NCBI GenBank assembly: GCA_947600345.1
Contig: CANQGC010000178.1
Location: 1 to 6,252 of the forward strand
DNA from: an uncultured Clostridia bacterium
GTDB taxonomy: Bacteria > Bacillota > Clostridia > Christensenellales > Aristaeellaceae
Length of the DNA stretch: 6,252 nucleotides
Direction: 5' to 3'
In this document: positions 1 through 5,853 of the stretch, one piece after another
Numbering within the stretch: position 1 is the stretch's first letter
Layout: each line of letters begins with the position of its first letter
The notes under the pieces: model-generated
The model's database searches: none
What the model was told of the DNA's origin: nothing
Seen by the model: the letters and a program-made list of their open reading frames with translations, nothing else
Program-made: the position numbers and the translations under genes

Positions 1-149
1 GCACGATGACCAGCAACATCGCCCTGGAGATGGGCTACGCCGCCGACCTCCACCGCGAGGCGCTGATCGCCACGGCCGTGGTGCTGTTCGCGTTCGCGCT
101 GGTTATCAATTTGGCGTTTTCAATCGTAAAGAGGAGGGCCAGGCTGTGA
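1..149 (+). CDS. pstC: Phosphate ABC transporter permease PstC, C-terminal fragment
   Basis: Only the last 48 codons are present, in the frame beginning at base 3 and ending in TGA 147-149. The peptide contains the TSNIALEMGYA segment, then a hydrophobic stretch (ALIATAVVLFAFALVINLAF) that is the last membrane helix, then a basic tail (IVKRRARL). This matches the usual C-terminus of PstC, one of the two inner-membrane subunits of the high-affinity phosphate importer PstSCAB. The final TGA overlaps the GTG start of pstA in a GTGA arrangement, which indicates translational coupling. The identification rests on this short tail plus the pstA-pstB-phoU genes that follow directly. The start, and any promoter, lie upstream of the window. 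Confidence 0.88.
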   Translation, partial: TMTSNIALEMGYAADLHREALIATAVVLFAFALVINLAFSIVKRRARL

Positions 150-1051
150 ATCGGAACATCGCATTGGACGCTCCGCTCGCGCGAAGAAAGGCCCGCGGCG
201 CGCGGAAATCTGCAAGCACGCAAGCGCTGTGGAGCTTGGCTCTGCGCTGGGCGGTGCGGCTGGGCGCGGGGTTCACCGCGCTGGTGCTGGCCGTGCTCGT
301 GGGCCATATACTGGTGAAGGGCGTACCGAACCTGTCGCTCGACCTGTTCGCCTGGGAGTACAACACGGAGAACGTGTCGCTGATGCCCGCGCTGGTGAAC
401 ACGCTGCTGATGACGGCGCTGTCGCTGCTGATCGCCGCGCCGCTGGGCGTGGGTGCGGCCATTTACCTCACCGAGTACGCCCGGCGCGGGAACAGGCTGG
501 TCGGGCTGGTGCGGGTCGCGGCGGAGACGCTGTCGGGCATACCGTCGATCCTCTACGGCCTGTTCGGATCATTGTGCTTCGTGGTGGCGCTGGGCATGGG
601 GCTGTCGCTGCTCTCAGGCGCACTGACGCTTTCGATCATGGTGCTGCCGCTGATCCTGCGCACCACCGAGGAGGCGCTTCTCGCCGTGCCGGATTCCTAC
701 CGCGAGGGCAGCTTCGGTCTGGGCGCTGGGCGGCTGCGCACCACCCTGCGCGTGGTGTTGCCTTCGGCCGCGCCGGGCGTGCTCTCCGGCGTGATGCTGG
801 CCATCGGCCGCATCGTGGGCGAGAGCGCGGCGCTGATCTACACCGCGGGCACGGTGCCGAAGGTGGCGAGCAGCCTGTTCTCCTCCACGCGCACGCTCTC
901 GGTGCACATGTACGCCATCGCCAGCGAGGGGCTCTACATCGACCAGAGCTACGCCACGGCGGTGGTGCTGCTGGTGCTCGTGGCGGCGGTCCATCTGCTC
1001 TCGGCTCGGATCGCCGCGAAGATCGGAGGTTGCGCAAATGGCAAAGTTTGA
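146..1051 (+). CDS. pstA: Phosphate ABC transporter permease PstA
   Basis: This 301-residue protein is the second channel-forming permease of the PstSCAB phosphate importer in the cytoplasmic membrane. About six hydrophobic segments are visible, near residues 37-57, 85-109, 130-152, 156-173, 211-231 and 270-290. The EAA-type cytoplasmic loop that contacts the ATPase is seen around residues 175-195 (EEALLAVPDSYREGSFGLGA), followed by VVLPSAAPGVLSG. The GIPSILYG segment (131-138) and GRIVGESAALIYTAG (221-235) are typical of PstA. The GTG start at 146 is chosen because AGGAGG at 132-137 lies eight bases upstream and because the start overlaps the pstC stop by four bases. The first 30 residues are a basic, poorly conserved cytoplasmic extension. 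The 3' end overlaps pstB by 14 bases. Confidence 0.95.
   Translation: MNRNIALDAPLARRKARGARKSASTQALWSLALRWAVRLGAGFTALVLAVLVGHILVKGVPNLSLDLFAWEYNTENVSLMPALVNTLLMTALSLLIAAPLGVGAAIYLTEYARRGNRLVGLVRVAAETLSGIPSILYGLFGSLCFVVALGMGLSLLSGALTLSIMVLPLILRTTEEALLAVPDSYREGSFGLGAGRLRTTLRVVLPSAAPGVLSGVMLAIGRIVGESAALIYTAGTVPKVASSLFSSTRTLSVHMYAIASEGLYIDQSYATAVVLLVLVAAVHLLSARIAAKIGGCANGKV
1025..1030 (+). promoter_or_regulatory. Ribosome binding site of pstB inside pstA
   Basis: GGAGGT lies seven bases before ATG 1038, within the last codons of pstA. It supports the ATG at 1038 as the pstB start and therefore the 14-base overlap of the two genes. Confidence 0.85.
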
Positions 1052-1787
1052 CATCCGCAATTTGAACCTCCACTACGGCGACTTCCACGCGCTGAAGGAT
1101 GTGTCGCTGGAAATTCCTGAGCGCCAGATCACCGCGCTCATCGGGCCGTCCGGCTGCGGCAAGTCCACGCTGCTGCGGACGCTCAATCGCATGAATGATC
1201 TGGTGGAGGGCTGCAAAATAACAGGAGAAGTGCGGCTCGACGGCGAAGATATATACGGGAAGATGGACGTAAACCTGCTGCGCAAGCGCGTGGGCATGGT
1301 GTTTCAGAAGCCGAACCCCTTCCCCATGAGCGTGTACGACAACGTGGCCTACGGCCCGCGCACCCACGGCGTACGGGGACGGGCGAAGCTCACGGACATC
1401 GTGGAGCGCTCGCTGCGCAGCGCGGCCATATGGGATGAGCTGAAGGACCGGCTGAATCGAAACGCGCTGGGGCTGTCCGGCGGCCAGCAGCAGCGGCTCT
1501 GCATCGCAAGGGCATTGGCCGTGGAGCCGGAGGTGCTGCTGATGGACGAGCCCACCAGCGCGCTCGATCCCATCTCCACGGCGAAGATCGAGGAGCTGGC
1601 GCTGGCGCTCAAGCGCGACTATACCATCGTCATTGTAACGCACAACATGCAGCAGGCGGCGCGCATTTCCGACAGGACGGCCTTCTTCCTGCTGGGCGAG
1701 CTGGTGGAGTTCGGCGACACGCAGAAGCTGTTCTCCCTGCCGCGGGACAAGCGCACTGAAGATTACATTACAGGAAGGTTTGGCTGA
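1038..1787 (+). CDS. pstB: Phosphate ABC transporter ATP-binding protein PstB
   Basis: This 249-residue protein is the cytoplasmic ATPase that drives phosphate import through PstC/PstA; the length is usual for PstB. All ABC motifs are visible: Walker A GPSGCGKST at residues 36-44, Q-loop glutamine 90 in VGMVFQKPNPFPMS, signature LSGGQQQR at 146-153, Walker B VLLMDE at 166-171 with the catalytic glutamate 171, the D-loop SALD just after, and switch histidine 202 in VTHNM. The KPNPFPMSVYDNVAYGPR segment and the C-terminal EDYITGRFG are characteristic of PstB rather than other ABC ATPases. The start is fixed by GGAGGT upstream. It is the third gene of the pst run and ends one base before the chosen phoU start. 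Confidence 0.97.
   Translation: MAKFDIRNLNLHYGDFHALKDVSLEIPERQITALIGPSGCGKSTLLRTLNRMNDLVEGCKITGEVRLDGEDIYGKMDVNLLRKRVGMVFQKPNPFPMSVYDNVAYGPRTHGVRGRAKLTDIVERSLRSAAIWDELKDRLNRNALGLSGGQQQRLCIARALAVEPEVLLMDEPTSALDPISTAKIEELALALKRDYTIVIVTHNMQQAARISDRTAFFLLGELVEFGDTQKLFSLPRDKRTEDYITGRFG
1772..1778 (+). promoter_or_regulatory. Ribosome binding site that decides the phoU start
   Basis: AGGAAGG ends ten bases before ATG 1789 but only one base before the alternative TTG at 1780. The spacing therefore favours ATG 1789 as the phoU start, just after the pstB stop. Confidence 0.75.
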
Positions 1788-1788
1788 G

Positions 1789-2445
1789 ATGCGAAGCGCA
1801 TTGGACGGGCAGCTGCAGCTGCTCAACCGGGAGTTGTTGGAGATGGGCGCGCTGATCGAGCAGTCCATCGGTAGCGCCACGCGCGCCCTCACCGAGCGCG
1901 ACGTGGACGCGGCAAACGCGGCCATCGAGTTCGACCGGGAGGTCGACCGCAAGGAGCGCGACATCGAGGCGCTGTGCCTGAAGCTGCTGCTCCAACAGCA
2001 GCCGGTGGCGCGGGATCTGCGGCAGATCTCGGCGGCGCTCAAGATGATCACCGACATGGAGCGCATCGGCGACCAGGCGGCGGACATCGCGGGGCTGGTG
2101 ATCTACCTGGCGGGCGCGCCCGCGATGAAGGAGATGGCGCACCTGATCAACATGGCCAACGCCGCCACGCGCATGGTGTCGCGCAGCCTGGACGCCTACG
2201 TGCGCCGGGACTTGGAGCTGGCGCGGCGGGTGATCGAGATGGACGACGAGATCGACGCTCTGTTCGGCGACGTGCGCAGCGACCTGATCGCCGCCATTCG
2301 CGCCGACGCGGACTGCGGCGAGCGAGCCATCGACCTGATGATGATCGCCAAGTACTTTGAGCGCATCGGCGATCACGCCCAGAACATCGCCGAGTGGGTG
2401 GAATACGCCATCACGGGGCGGCACAAGGGAGCGTATCCGGTATGA
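1789..2445 (+). CDS. phoU: Phosphate transport regulator PhoU
   Basis: This 218-residue, strongly helical cytoplasmic protein is a PhoU homologue, which restrains the Pst transporter and keeps PhoR from signalling when phosphate is plentiful. The two tandem PhoU repeats are visible. Each ends in a metal-binding E-R-I-G-D helix: DMERIGDQAADIAG (residues 89-102, E91, D95, D99) and YFERIGDHAQNIAEW (189-203, E191, D195, N199, E202). The N-terminus MRSALDGQLQLLNRELLEMG is the usual start of PhoU, which supports ATG 1789 over the upstream TTG at 1780. The latter would add three residues and sit too close to the ribosome site. The stop overlaps the start of the response-regulator gene (ATGA at 2442-2445), tying the level of PhoU to the two-component pair. 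Confidence 0.95.
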   Translation: MRSALDGQLQLLNRELLEMGALIEQSIGSATRALTERDVDAANAAIEFDREVDRKERDIEALCLKLLLQQQPVARDLRQISAALKMITDMERIGDQAADIAGLVIYLAGAPAMKEMAHLINMANAATRMVSRSLDAYVRRDLELARRVIEMDDEIDALFGDVRSDLIAAIRADADCGERAIDLMMIAKYFERIGDHAQNIAEWVEYAITGRHKGAYPV

Positions 2446-3119
2446 TCTATTATGTGGAGGACGACACGAACATCCGCGAGCTGGTAGTCTACACGCTCAC
2501 GCAAATGGGCATGCCCGCGCGGGGCTTCGCCGAGGCGCAGAGCTTCTACGAGGCCGTGGAGAAGGAGCTGCCCGAGCTGGTGCTCTTGGACATCATGCTG
2601 CCCGGCGAGGATGGCATGACGATCCTGCGCCGCCTGCGGGAGGATCGCCGCACGGCGGATCTGCCCATCGTGATGGTCACGGCCAGGGACGCCGAGGCGG
2701 ACACCGTGCGCGGGCTCGACCTGGGCGCGGACGACTATATCTCGAAGCCCTTCGGCATGGCGGAGCTGGCGGCGCGGGTGCGGGCGAGATTGCGCAGGAG
2801 CGCGCCGAAGAAGAATCCAGCGTTGTACGCCGCGGGCGGGCTCAGGCTGGACGACGCCGCCCACGCGGTCACGGCGGACGGGGCGGAGGTGGCGCTGACG
2901 CTCAAGGAGTACGAGCTTTTGCGCTTCCTGATGGAGAACCGGGGCATCGCGTTCAGCCGGGAGCAGCTGCTGGACAACATCTGGGGCTACGACTACTACG
3001 GCGGCACGCGCACCGTGGACGTGCACATCCAGACGCTGCGCGCCAAGCTCGGCGCGTGCGGGATGCAGATCGAGACGGTGCGCGGCGTTGGCTACCGCTT
3101 CGGAGGGAAGAATTCATGA
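2442..3119 (+). CDS. phoB: Phosphate-regulon response regulator (PhoB/PhoP type, OmpR family)
   Basis: This 225-residue protein has a receiver domain (about residues 1-117) and a C-terminal winged-helix DNA-binding domain (about 128-222). Receiver residues present are the acidic pocket E6-D7-D8, phospho-acceptor D50 in LVLLDIMLPGEDG, T80 in VMVTAR and K102 in SKPFG. The DNA-binding domain shows the OmpR/PhoB recognition segment TRTVDVHIQTLRAKL (189-203) and the terminal wing motif GVGYRFGG (215-222). Adjacency to phoU and a PhoR-type kinase assigns it to phosphate-starvation control; Bacillota genomes often call the same gene phoP. The ATG at 2442 is chosen because the receiver domain begins at once (MIYYVEDD), it overlaps the phoU stop by four bases, and AAGGGAG sits ten bases upstream. 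It overlaps phoR by four bases. Confidence 0.92.
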   Translation: MIYYVEDDTNIRELVVYTLTQMGMPARGFAEAQSFYEAVEKELPELVLLDIMLPGEDGMTILRRLREDRRTADLPIVMVTARDAEADTVRGLDLGADDYISKPFGMAELAARVRARLRRSAPKKNPALYAAGGLRLDDAAHAVTADGAEVALTLKEYELLRFLMENRGIAFSREQLLDNIWGYDYYGGTRTVDVHIQTLRAKLGACGMQIETVRGVGYRFGGKNS

Positions 3120-4765
3120 CGGGACGCATCTTTCGCGCCGTGGCGCTGACGGCGGCGCTGGCGGTGCTGCTGGCGGCGGCGCTCACGGCGGCGGCGCTGT
3201 TCAACGTCTACGAGGACAGCGTGGCCGCCGAGCTGCGCACCGAGGCGGAGTACATTCGCCACGCGCTGGCGCAACAGGCGGACGAGCTCGCCTTCTTCGA
3301 GGATTTCGAGCCGCGCGGCCGCGTGACGCTGATTGCCCCGGACGGCAGCGTGCTCTACGAGAGCTCCGCCGATTCCTCCGGCATGGACAACCACCTGGGC
3401 CGCCCGGAGGTCGAGCAGGCGTTCCGCAATGGCTGGGGCGGGAGCGAGCGCCGCAGCGACACGCTCTCCGAGGTGACGATCTACTGCGCGGTGCGCACGG
3501 GGGCGGGAAATGTGCTGCGGCTGTCGAGCACGCGAAGCTCGATGCTGGGCGTATTCCTGCGGGCGCTGCCGCCGCTGATCGGAATCTTGCTGGCCGTGGC
3601 GCTGCTTTCGATGCTGGTGGCGCGAATGGCGGCGCTGCGCATCGTCGCGCCGGTGAACGGGCTCAACCTGGACGCGCCGCTGGAGAACGAGGTGTACGAC
3701 GAGCTCTCGCCGCTGCTGACGCGCATGGATCGCCAGCGCCGGGAGATCGAGCGGCAGATGCGCCAGCTGGACGACGCCCGGCGGGAGCTCGCGGCCATCA
3801 CGCGCAACATGCGCGAGGGATTGGTGGTGCTCGACCGCGAGGGCGGCGTGCTCTCGATGAACGAGAGCGCCGCGCGCATCTTCGGCGCGGATGCGGAAGC
3901 GGGAGACGACCTGCTCTCCCTCAGCCGCGATCCCGGCCTGCGCGAGAGCGTGGCGAAGGCGCAGTCGGGCGAGGCCGCCGATGCCATATTGGAGCGCGAC
4001 GGCTGCGCCTATCAGCTGCTGGCGAGCCCGGTCAAGCGGGACGGTTCGGTCGCGGGCGTGGTGCTGCTGATCTTGGATGTGACGGAGAAGATCGCCGCGG
4101 AGCGCAGCAGGCGGGAGTTCACCGCGAACGTGTCCCACGAGCTCAAGACGCCGCTGACTTCGATTTCCGGCTACGCGGAGCTGATCCGCGACGGCCTGGC
4201 GAAGCCTGCGGACGTGCCCGGCTTTGCGGGGAGGATTTGCGACGAAGCGAAGCGACTGCTGGCGCTGATCGAGGATATACTGGCGCTCTCGCGGCTGGAC
4301 GAGCGGCAGGGCATCGGCGAACGGGAGCGTGTGGATCTGCGCGAGGCCGCGCGGGAGGTGGCGGAGCGCCTGGAGCCGCTGGCGGAGGAGAAGGGGATCG
4401 AATTGACGTTCGCGGGAGAAGCGGCGGGGATCGAAGCCTACCCGCGGCTGCTGGGCGAGATGCTCTATAACCTGATCGACAACGCCATTAAGTACACGGG
4501 CGAGGGCGGCAGGGTGGATGTGCGCGTGGAGAAGGGCCCGGAGGGCGCGGCGTTCGCCGTTTCGGACACGGGCGTGGGCATCCCGAAGGAGCATCAAGGG
4601 CGGGTGTTCGAGCGCTTCTACCGGGTGGATAAGAGCCACTCCCGCGCCACCGGCGGCACGGGGCTGGGGCTGTCGATTGTGAAGCACGGCGCGATGATCC
4701 ACGGGGCGAGGATCGCGCTGGAGAGCGAACCGGGAAAGGGGACGCGGATTGAGTTGACATTCTGA
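3116..4765 (+). CDS. phoR: Phosphate-regulon sensor histidine kinase PhoR
   Basis: This 549-residue membrane kinase autophosphorylates on histidine and passes the phosphate to the response regulator encoded just upstream. The order is: first membrane helix (about residues 8-30), an extracytoplasmic sensor region (31-148) containing VTLIAPDGSVLYESS, second membrane helix (149-169), a linker, a PAS-like domain (about 228-325; MREGLVVLDREGGVLSMNESA), a dimerisation helix with FTANVSHELKTPLTSI and phospho-acceptor H341, and an ATPase domain. The ATPase domain carries the N box LYNLIDNAIKYT (N452, N456), G1 DTGVGIP (484-490), F box VFERFYRVDKSHSR (497-510) and G2 GGTGLGLSIV (513-522). The linker 170-205 (ALRIVAPVNGLNLDAPL) resembles the clostridial PhoR class and is not a clear HAMP domain. 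GGAGGG at 3102-3107 lies eight bases before ATG 3116, which overlaps the regulator stop (ATGA). Confidence 0.93.
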   Translation: MTGRIFRAVALTAALAVLLAAALTAAALFNVYEDSVAAELRTEAEYIRHALAQQADELAFFEDFEPRGRVTLIAPDGSVLYESSADSSGMDNHLGRPEVEQAFRNGWGGSERRSDTLSEVTIYCAVRTGAGNVLRLSSTRSSMLGVFLRALPPLIGILLAVALLSMLVARMAALRIVAPVNGLNLDAPLENEVYDELSPLLTRMDRQRREIERQMRQLDDARRELAAITRNMREGLVVLDREGGVLSMNESAARIFGADAEAGDDLLSLSRDPGLRESVAKAQSGEAADAILERDGCAYQLLASPVKRDGSVAGVVLLILDVTEKIAAERSRREFTANVSHELKTPLTSISGYAELIRDGLAKPADVPGFAGRICDEAKRLLALIEDILALSRLDERQGIGERERVDLREAAREVAERLEPLAEEKGIELTFAGEAAGIEAYPRLLGEMLYNLIDNAIKYTGEGGRVDVRVEKGPEGAAFAVSDTGVGIPKEHQGRVFERFYRVDKSHSRATGGTGLGLSIVKHGAMIHGARIALESEPGKGTRIELTF

Positions 4766-4785
4766 GGGAAAAGAAACGCGAGGCA

Positions 4786-4816
4786 GGACTTTGGCCTCGC
4801 TCCGAGGCCAAAGTCC
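4786..4816 (+). terminator. Strong hairpin just after phoR, possible end of the pst-pho transcript
   Basis: Twenty bases after the phoR stop there is a perfect 14-base-pair inverted repeat (GGACTTTGGCCTCG and its complement) around a three-base CTC loop. Position and stability fit a transcript end for the pst-pho operon, or protection of its 3' end. No run of T follows on either strand, so it is not a textbook intrinsic terminator. It lies just outside the left arm of the inverted repeat and has no counterpart beside the right arm. Confidence 0.45.
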
Positions 4817-4847
4817 GTCAAAACCACGCGGCAGCAAAAGGGAGAAT

Positions 4848-4870
4848 CCAAGGAACCTCAGGTTCCTTGG
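4848..4870. repeat. Hairpin module CCAAGGAACC, left copy
   Basis: A perfect ten-base-pair stem with a TCA loop. It is identical to the hairpin at 5854-5876 when that one is read on the opposite strand. Confidence 0.85.
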
Positions 4871-4901
4871 TAGGAATTCTTAAGGGACAAAGTCCCTTAA
4901 G
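4871..4901. repeat. Extra hairpin module present only in the left arm
   Basis: These 31 bases interrupt the alignment of the two arms exactly between the CCAAGGAACC hairpin and the CAGGTCTGGGC segment. They hold a perfect ten-base-pair inverted repeat, CTTAAGGGAC and its complement, around an AAA loop (4879-4901). They start with TAGG and are followed by CAGG, so the junction bases may be partly duplicated. Confidence 0.8.
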
Positions 4902-4906
4902 CAGGT

Positions 4907-4921
4907 CTGGGCGGAGCCCAG
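4907..4921. repeat. CTGGGC hairpin, left copy
   Basis: A six-base-pair stem, CTGGGC and its complement, with a GGA loop on the + strand. The right arm has the same stem at 5834-5848, where the loop reads GCT on the + strand. Confidence 0.75.
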
Positions 4922-4983
4922 CGTAACCCAGAGGCTGCGCCTGACAGGTGGTTGCGATTTGAGGCTATAAGGCAGCACTTCCA

Positions 4984-5055
4984 GCGGCCCGCGGTATCCA
5001 GCAAGTGCTTCGGCAATGCGAACCAAGACATCATCGCCACCATACCGCGGGCCGC
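4984..5055. repeat. Long-looped inverted repeat forming the core of the left arm
   Basis: GCGGCCCGCGGTAT at 4984-4997 pairs perfectly with its complement at 5042-5055, giving a 14-base-pair stem around a 44-base loop. The 70-base stretch 4984-5053 matches the 70 bases at 5701-5770 on the other strand without gaps; by hand count 54 of 70 bases agree. The block GCGCATTGCC/TTCGCATTGCC in the loop is well kept. Confidence 0.8.
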
Positions 5056-5069
5056 CGCGGCGCGGGGTA

Positions 5070-5096
5070 GGTTCGGGTAGCAAAGCTACCCGAACC
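5070..5096. repeat. Variable-position hairpin, left arm
   Basis: A perfect 12-base-pair stem, GGTTCGGGTAGC and its complement, with an AAA loop. It occupies the same place between the core and the inner edge as the 14-base-pair hairpin at 5655-5685 in the right arm, but its stem sequence is largely different. Confidence 0.85.
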
Positions 5097-5099
5097 AGA

Positions 5100-5118
5100 C
5101 AGCCGCCACTAACTCTCT
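5100..5118. repeat. Inner edge of the inverted repeat, left
   Basis: CAGCCGCCACTAACTCTCT is the exact complement of 5634-5652. Similarity between the arms stops here on the gene side, so this marks the inner boundary. Confidence 0.9.
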
Positions 5119-5168
5119 AAACCGTTGCGCATGCACGCCAACGCTTCATCAAATGAGAATTTGTCAAA

Positions 5169-5564
5169 TCAGCTTAAACACCATCTTGCTATTCTTTCGA
5201 TCAGTTTTGAAGGCAGTTCTTCATCATAGGGAAAATAAATCGCATTCTTCTTTGTGACCAATCCGTCCAACTCCGACGCGAACTTTTCGATCGCTTCGAT
5301 CCCGACGTAATAGCTGATATGCGTCTTACAGGCGGAGAACGAAACGGATTTCCCGTCCTTCTCATAATACGGCATGCTCCACAAAATGCGTTCATTTACA
5401 CCAGGAACACTGCTTCGCAATATATCCGCCATTTCTGTCAAATAAGGCCGCGTTTCCTTTGGCTGAGAATCTATATATTCCGCTGCGGTTTCCGGCGCTT
5501 TGCCACAGTAGTGACTTTGATTCGCTCTTTGAAATTCTCTTCCGCATCTGGGGCACATCCACAT
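5169..5564 (-). CDS. DUF1801 (YdhG-like) protein with N-terminal Cys-rich segment
   Basis: This 131-residue protein begins MWMCPRCGREFQRANQSHYCG, where C4, C7, H18 and C20 form a possible small zinc-binding knuckle. A domain of about 100 residues follows that resembles DUF1801/YdhG: an AAEYIDSQPKETRPYLTEMADILRS helix, then the MPYYEKDGKSVSFSACKTHISYYVG strand region, then TKKNAIYFPYDEELPSKLIERIARW. That family has a frataxin-like fold; its biological role is not settled and I assign none. The start is supported by GGAGGA (TCCTCC on the + strand at 5573-5578) eight bases upstream. The gene is much more AT-rich than its neighbours: bases 5221-5280 count 27 G+C of 60, against 46 of 60 in part of phoR. 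It lies alone between the two inverted arms, which suggests acquired DNA. No convincing promoter was seen upstream. Confidence 0.85.
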   Translation of the reverse strand: MWMCPRCGREFQRANQSHYCGKAPETAAEYIDSQPKETRPYLTEMADILRSSVPGVNERILWSMPYYEKDGKSVSFSACKTHISYYVGIEAIEKFASELDGLVTKKNAIYFPYDEELPSKLIERIARWCLS

Positions 5565-5572
5565 GCGCAGTT

Positions 5573-5578
5573 TCCTCC
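5573..5578 (-). promoter_or_regulatory. Ribosome binding site of the DUF1801-type gene
   Basis: On the minus strand GGAGGA lies eight bases before the ATG at 5564-5562. This fixes the start so that the Cys-rich N-terminus is complete. Confidence 0.8.
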
Positions 5579-5633
5579 ATAAAACTTTGCTTTATCGGAT
5601 TGTCGGGACGGTGTTTGGATCTCGCGGCGTTGC

Positions 5634-5652
5634 AGAGAGTTAGTGGCGGCTG
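5634..5652. repeat. Inner edge of the inverted repeat, right
   Basis: AGAGAGTTAGTGGCGGCTG is the exact complement of 5100-5118 and marks the gene-side end of the right arm. Confidence 0.9.
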
Positions 5653-5654
5653 CC

Positions 5655-5685
5655 TTGATGCGGGAAGCTTAGCTTCCCGCATCAA
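5655..5685. repeat. Variable-position hairpin, right arm
   Basis: A perfect 14-base-pair stem, TTGATGCGGGAAGC and its complement, around a TTA loop. It holds the same position as the left-arm hairpin at 5070-5096 with a mostly different stem sequence. Confidence 0.85.
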
Positions 5686-5700
5686 CTCCGCGCCGCTGAC

Positions 5701-5770
5701 GGCCCGCGGGATGGCTGCGAGGATGCGTTGGTGCGCATTGCCGGAGCTTGGATTTGATTCCGCGGGCCGC
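5701..5770. repeat. Core of the right arm with GGCCCGCGG inverted repeat
   Basis: GGCCCGCGG at 5701-5709 pairs with CCGCGGGCC at 5760-5768. Three further positions inward can pair on the + strand if one G-T wobble is allowed. The stretch is 70 bases long, exactly the length of its left-arm counterpart. Confidence 0.8.
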
Positions 5771-5833
5771 CTGAGGGCGTGACCTTGTTTCGCAAATCGC
5801 GACCGCCTTCTTTGTGCTGCCTCTGGGGTTACG

Positions 5834-5848
5834 CTGGGCGCTGCCCAG
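5834..5848. repeat. CTGGGC hairpin, right copy
   Basis: CTGGGC and its complement form a six-base-pair stem with a GCT loop, equivalent to 4907-4921. Confidence 0.75.
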
Positions 5849-5853
5849 ACCTG

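Larger units (their letters stand above)
4824..5118 (-). repeat. Left copy of a modular hairpin-rich repeat
   Basis: This 295-base copy fills most of the 403 bases between the phoR stop and the end of the DUF1801-type gene (4766-5168); I see no other gene there. Read on the minus strand, the order of modules is: the inner edge (complement of 5100-5118), a 12-base-pair hairpin, a 70-base core flanked by GGCCCGCGG and its complement, a CAAATCGC segment, a CTGGGC hairpin, an extra CTTAAGGGAC hairpin, a CCAAGGAACC hairpin and the outer edge. Apart from the extra hairpin, the same modules in the same order occur at 5634-5901 on the other strand. The longest shared identical block is 33 bases (4838-4870 against 5854-5886). 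No convincing protein is encoded. Confidence 0.9.

Noticed and set aside
1780..1788. TTG at 1780 as the phoU start
   Set aside because: The ribosome site AGGAAGG would be only one base away. ATG 1789 has normal spacing and gives the usual PhoU N-terminus.
2394..2441. Upstream extension of the response regulator to 2394
   Set aside because: The receiver domain starts immediately at ATG 2442, which also has a ribosome site and an ATGA overlap. The extra 16 residues overlap the end of phoU and look random.
2357..3115. In-frame extension of the phoR frame back to 2357
   Set aside because: The extension is the shifted frame of the response-regulator gene. ATG 3116 has GGAGGG at normal distance and starts directly before the first membrane helix.
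636..4837. Very long minus-strand open frames antisense to pstA, pstB, phoU and phoR (for example 636-2087 and 3092-4837)
   Set aside because: They overlap genes with complete, motif-rich proteins on the + strand. Their peptides are Arg/Ala/His/Gln-rich low-complexity sequence, as expected for shadow frames in GC-rich DNA.
4880..5083. A 67-codon minus-strand open frame through the left arm
   Set aside because: It runs through the hairpins of the repeat and has no supported ribosome site. The equivalent frame of the right arm stops early (GPRDGCEDALVRIAGAWI then stop), so the open frame is probably accidental.
5061..5096. REP element recognised by a REP-associated tyrosine transposase, suggested by GTAG next to the hairpin at 5070
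   Set aside because: The GTAG is not found at the equivalent place in the right arm, and no such transposase is in the window. The resemblance may be chance.
5100..5118. Inner edge as an integron attC-like recombination site
   Set aside because: The GTTAGTG sequence does not fit the GTTRRRY core. The two copies are inverted rather than direct repeats, and no integrase is present.
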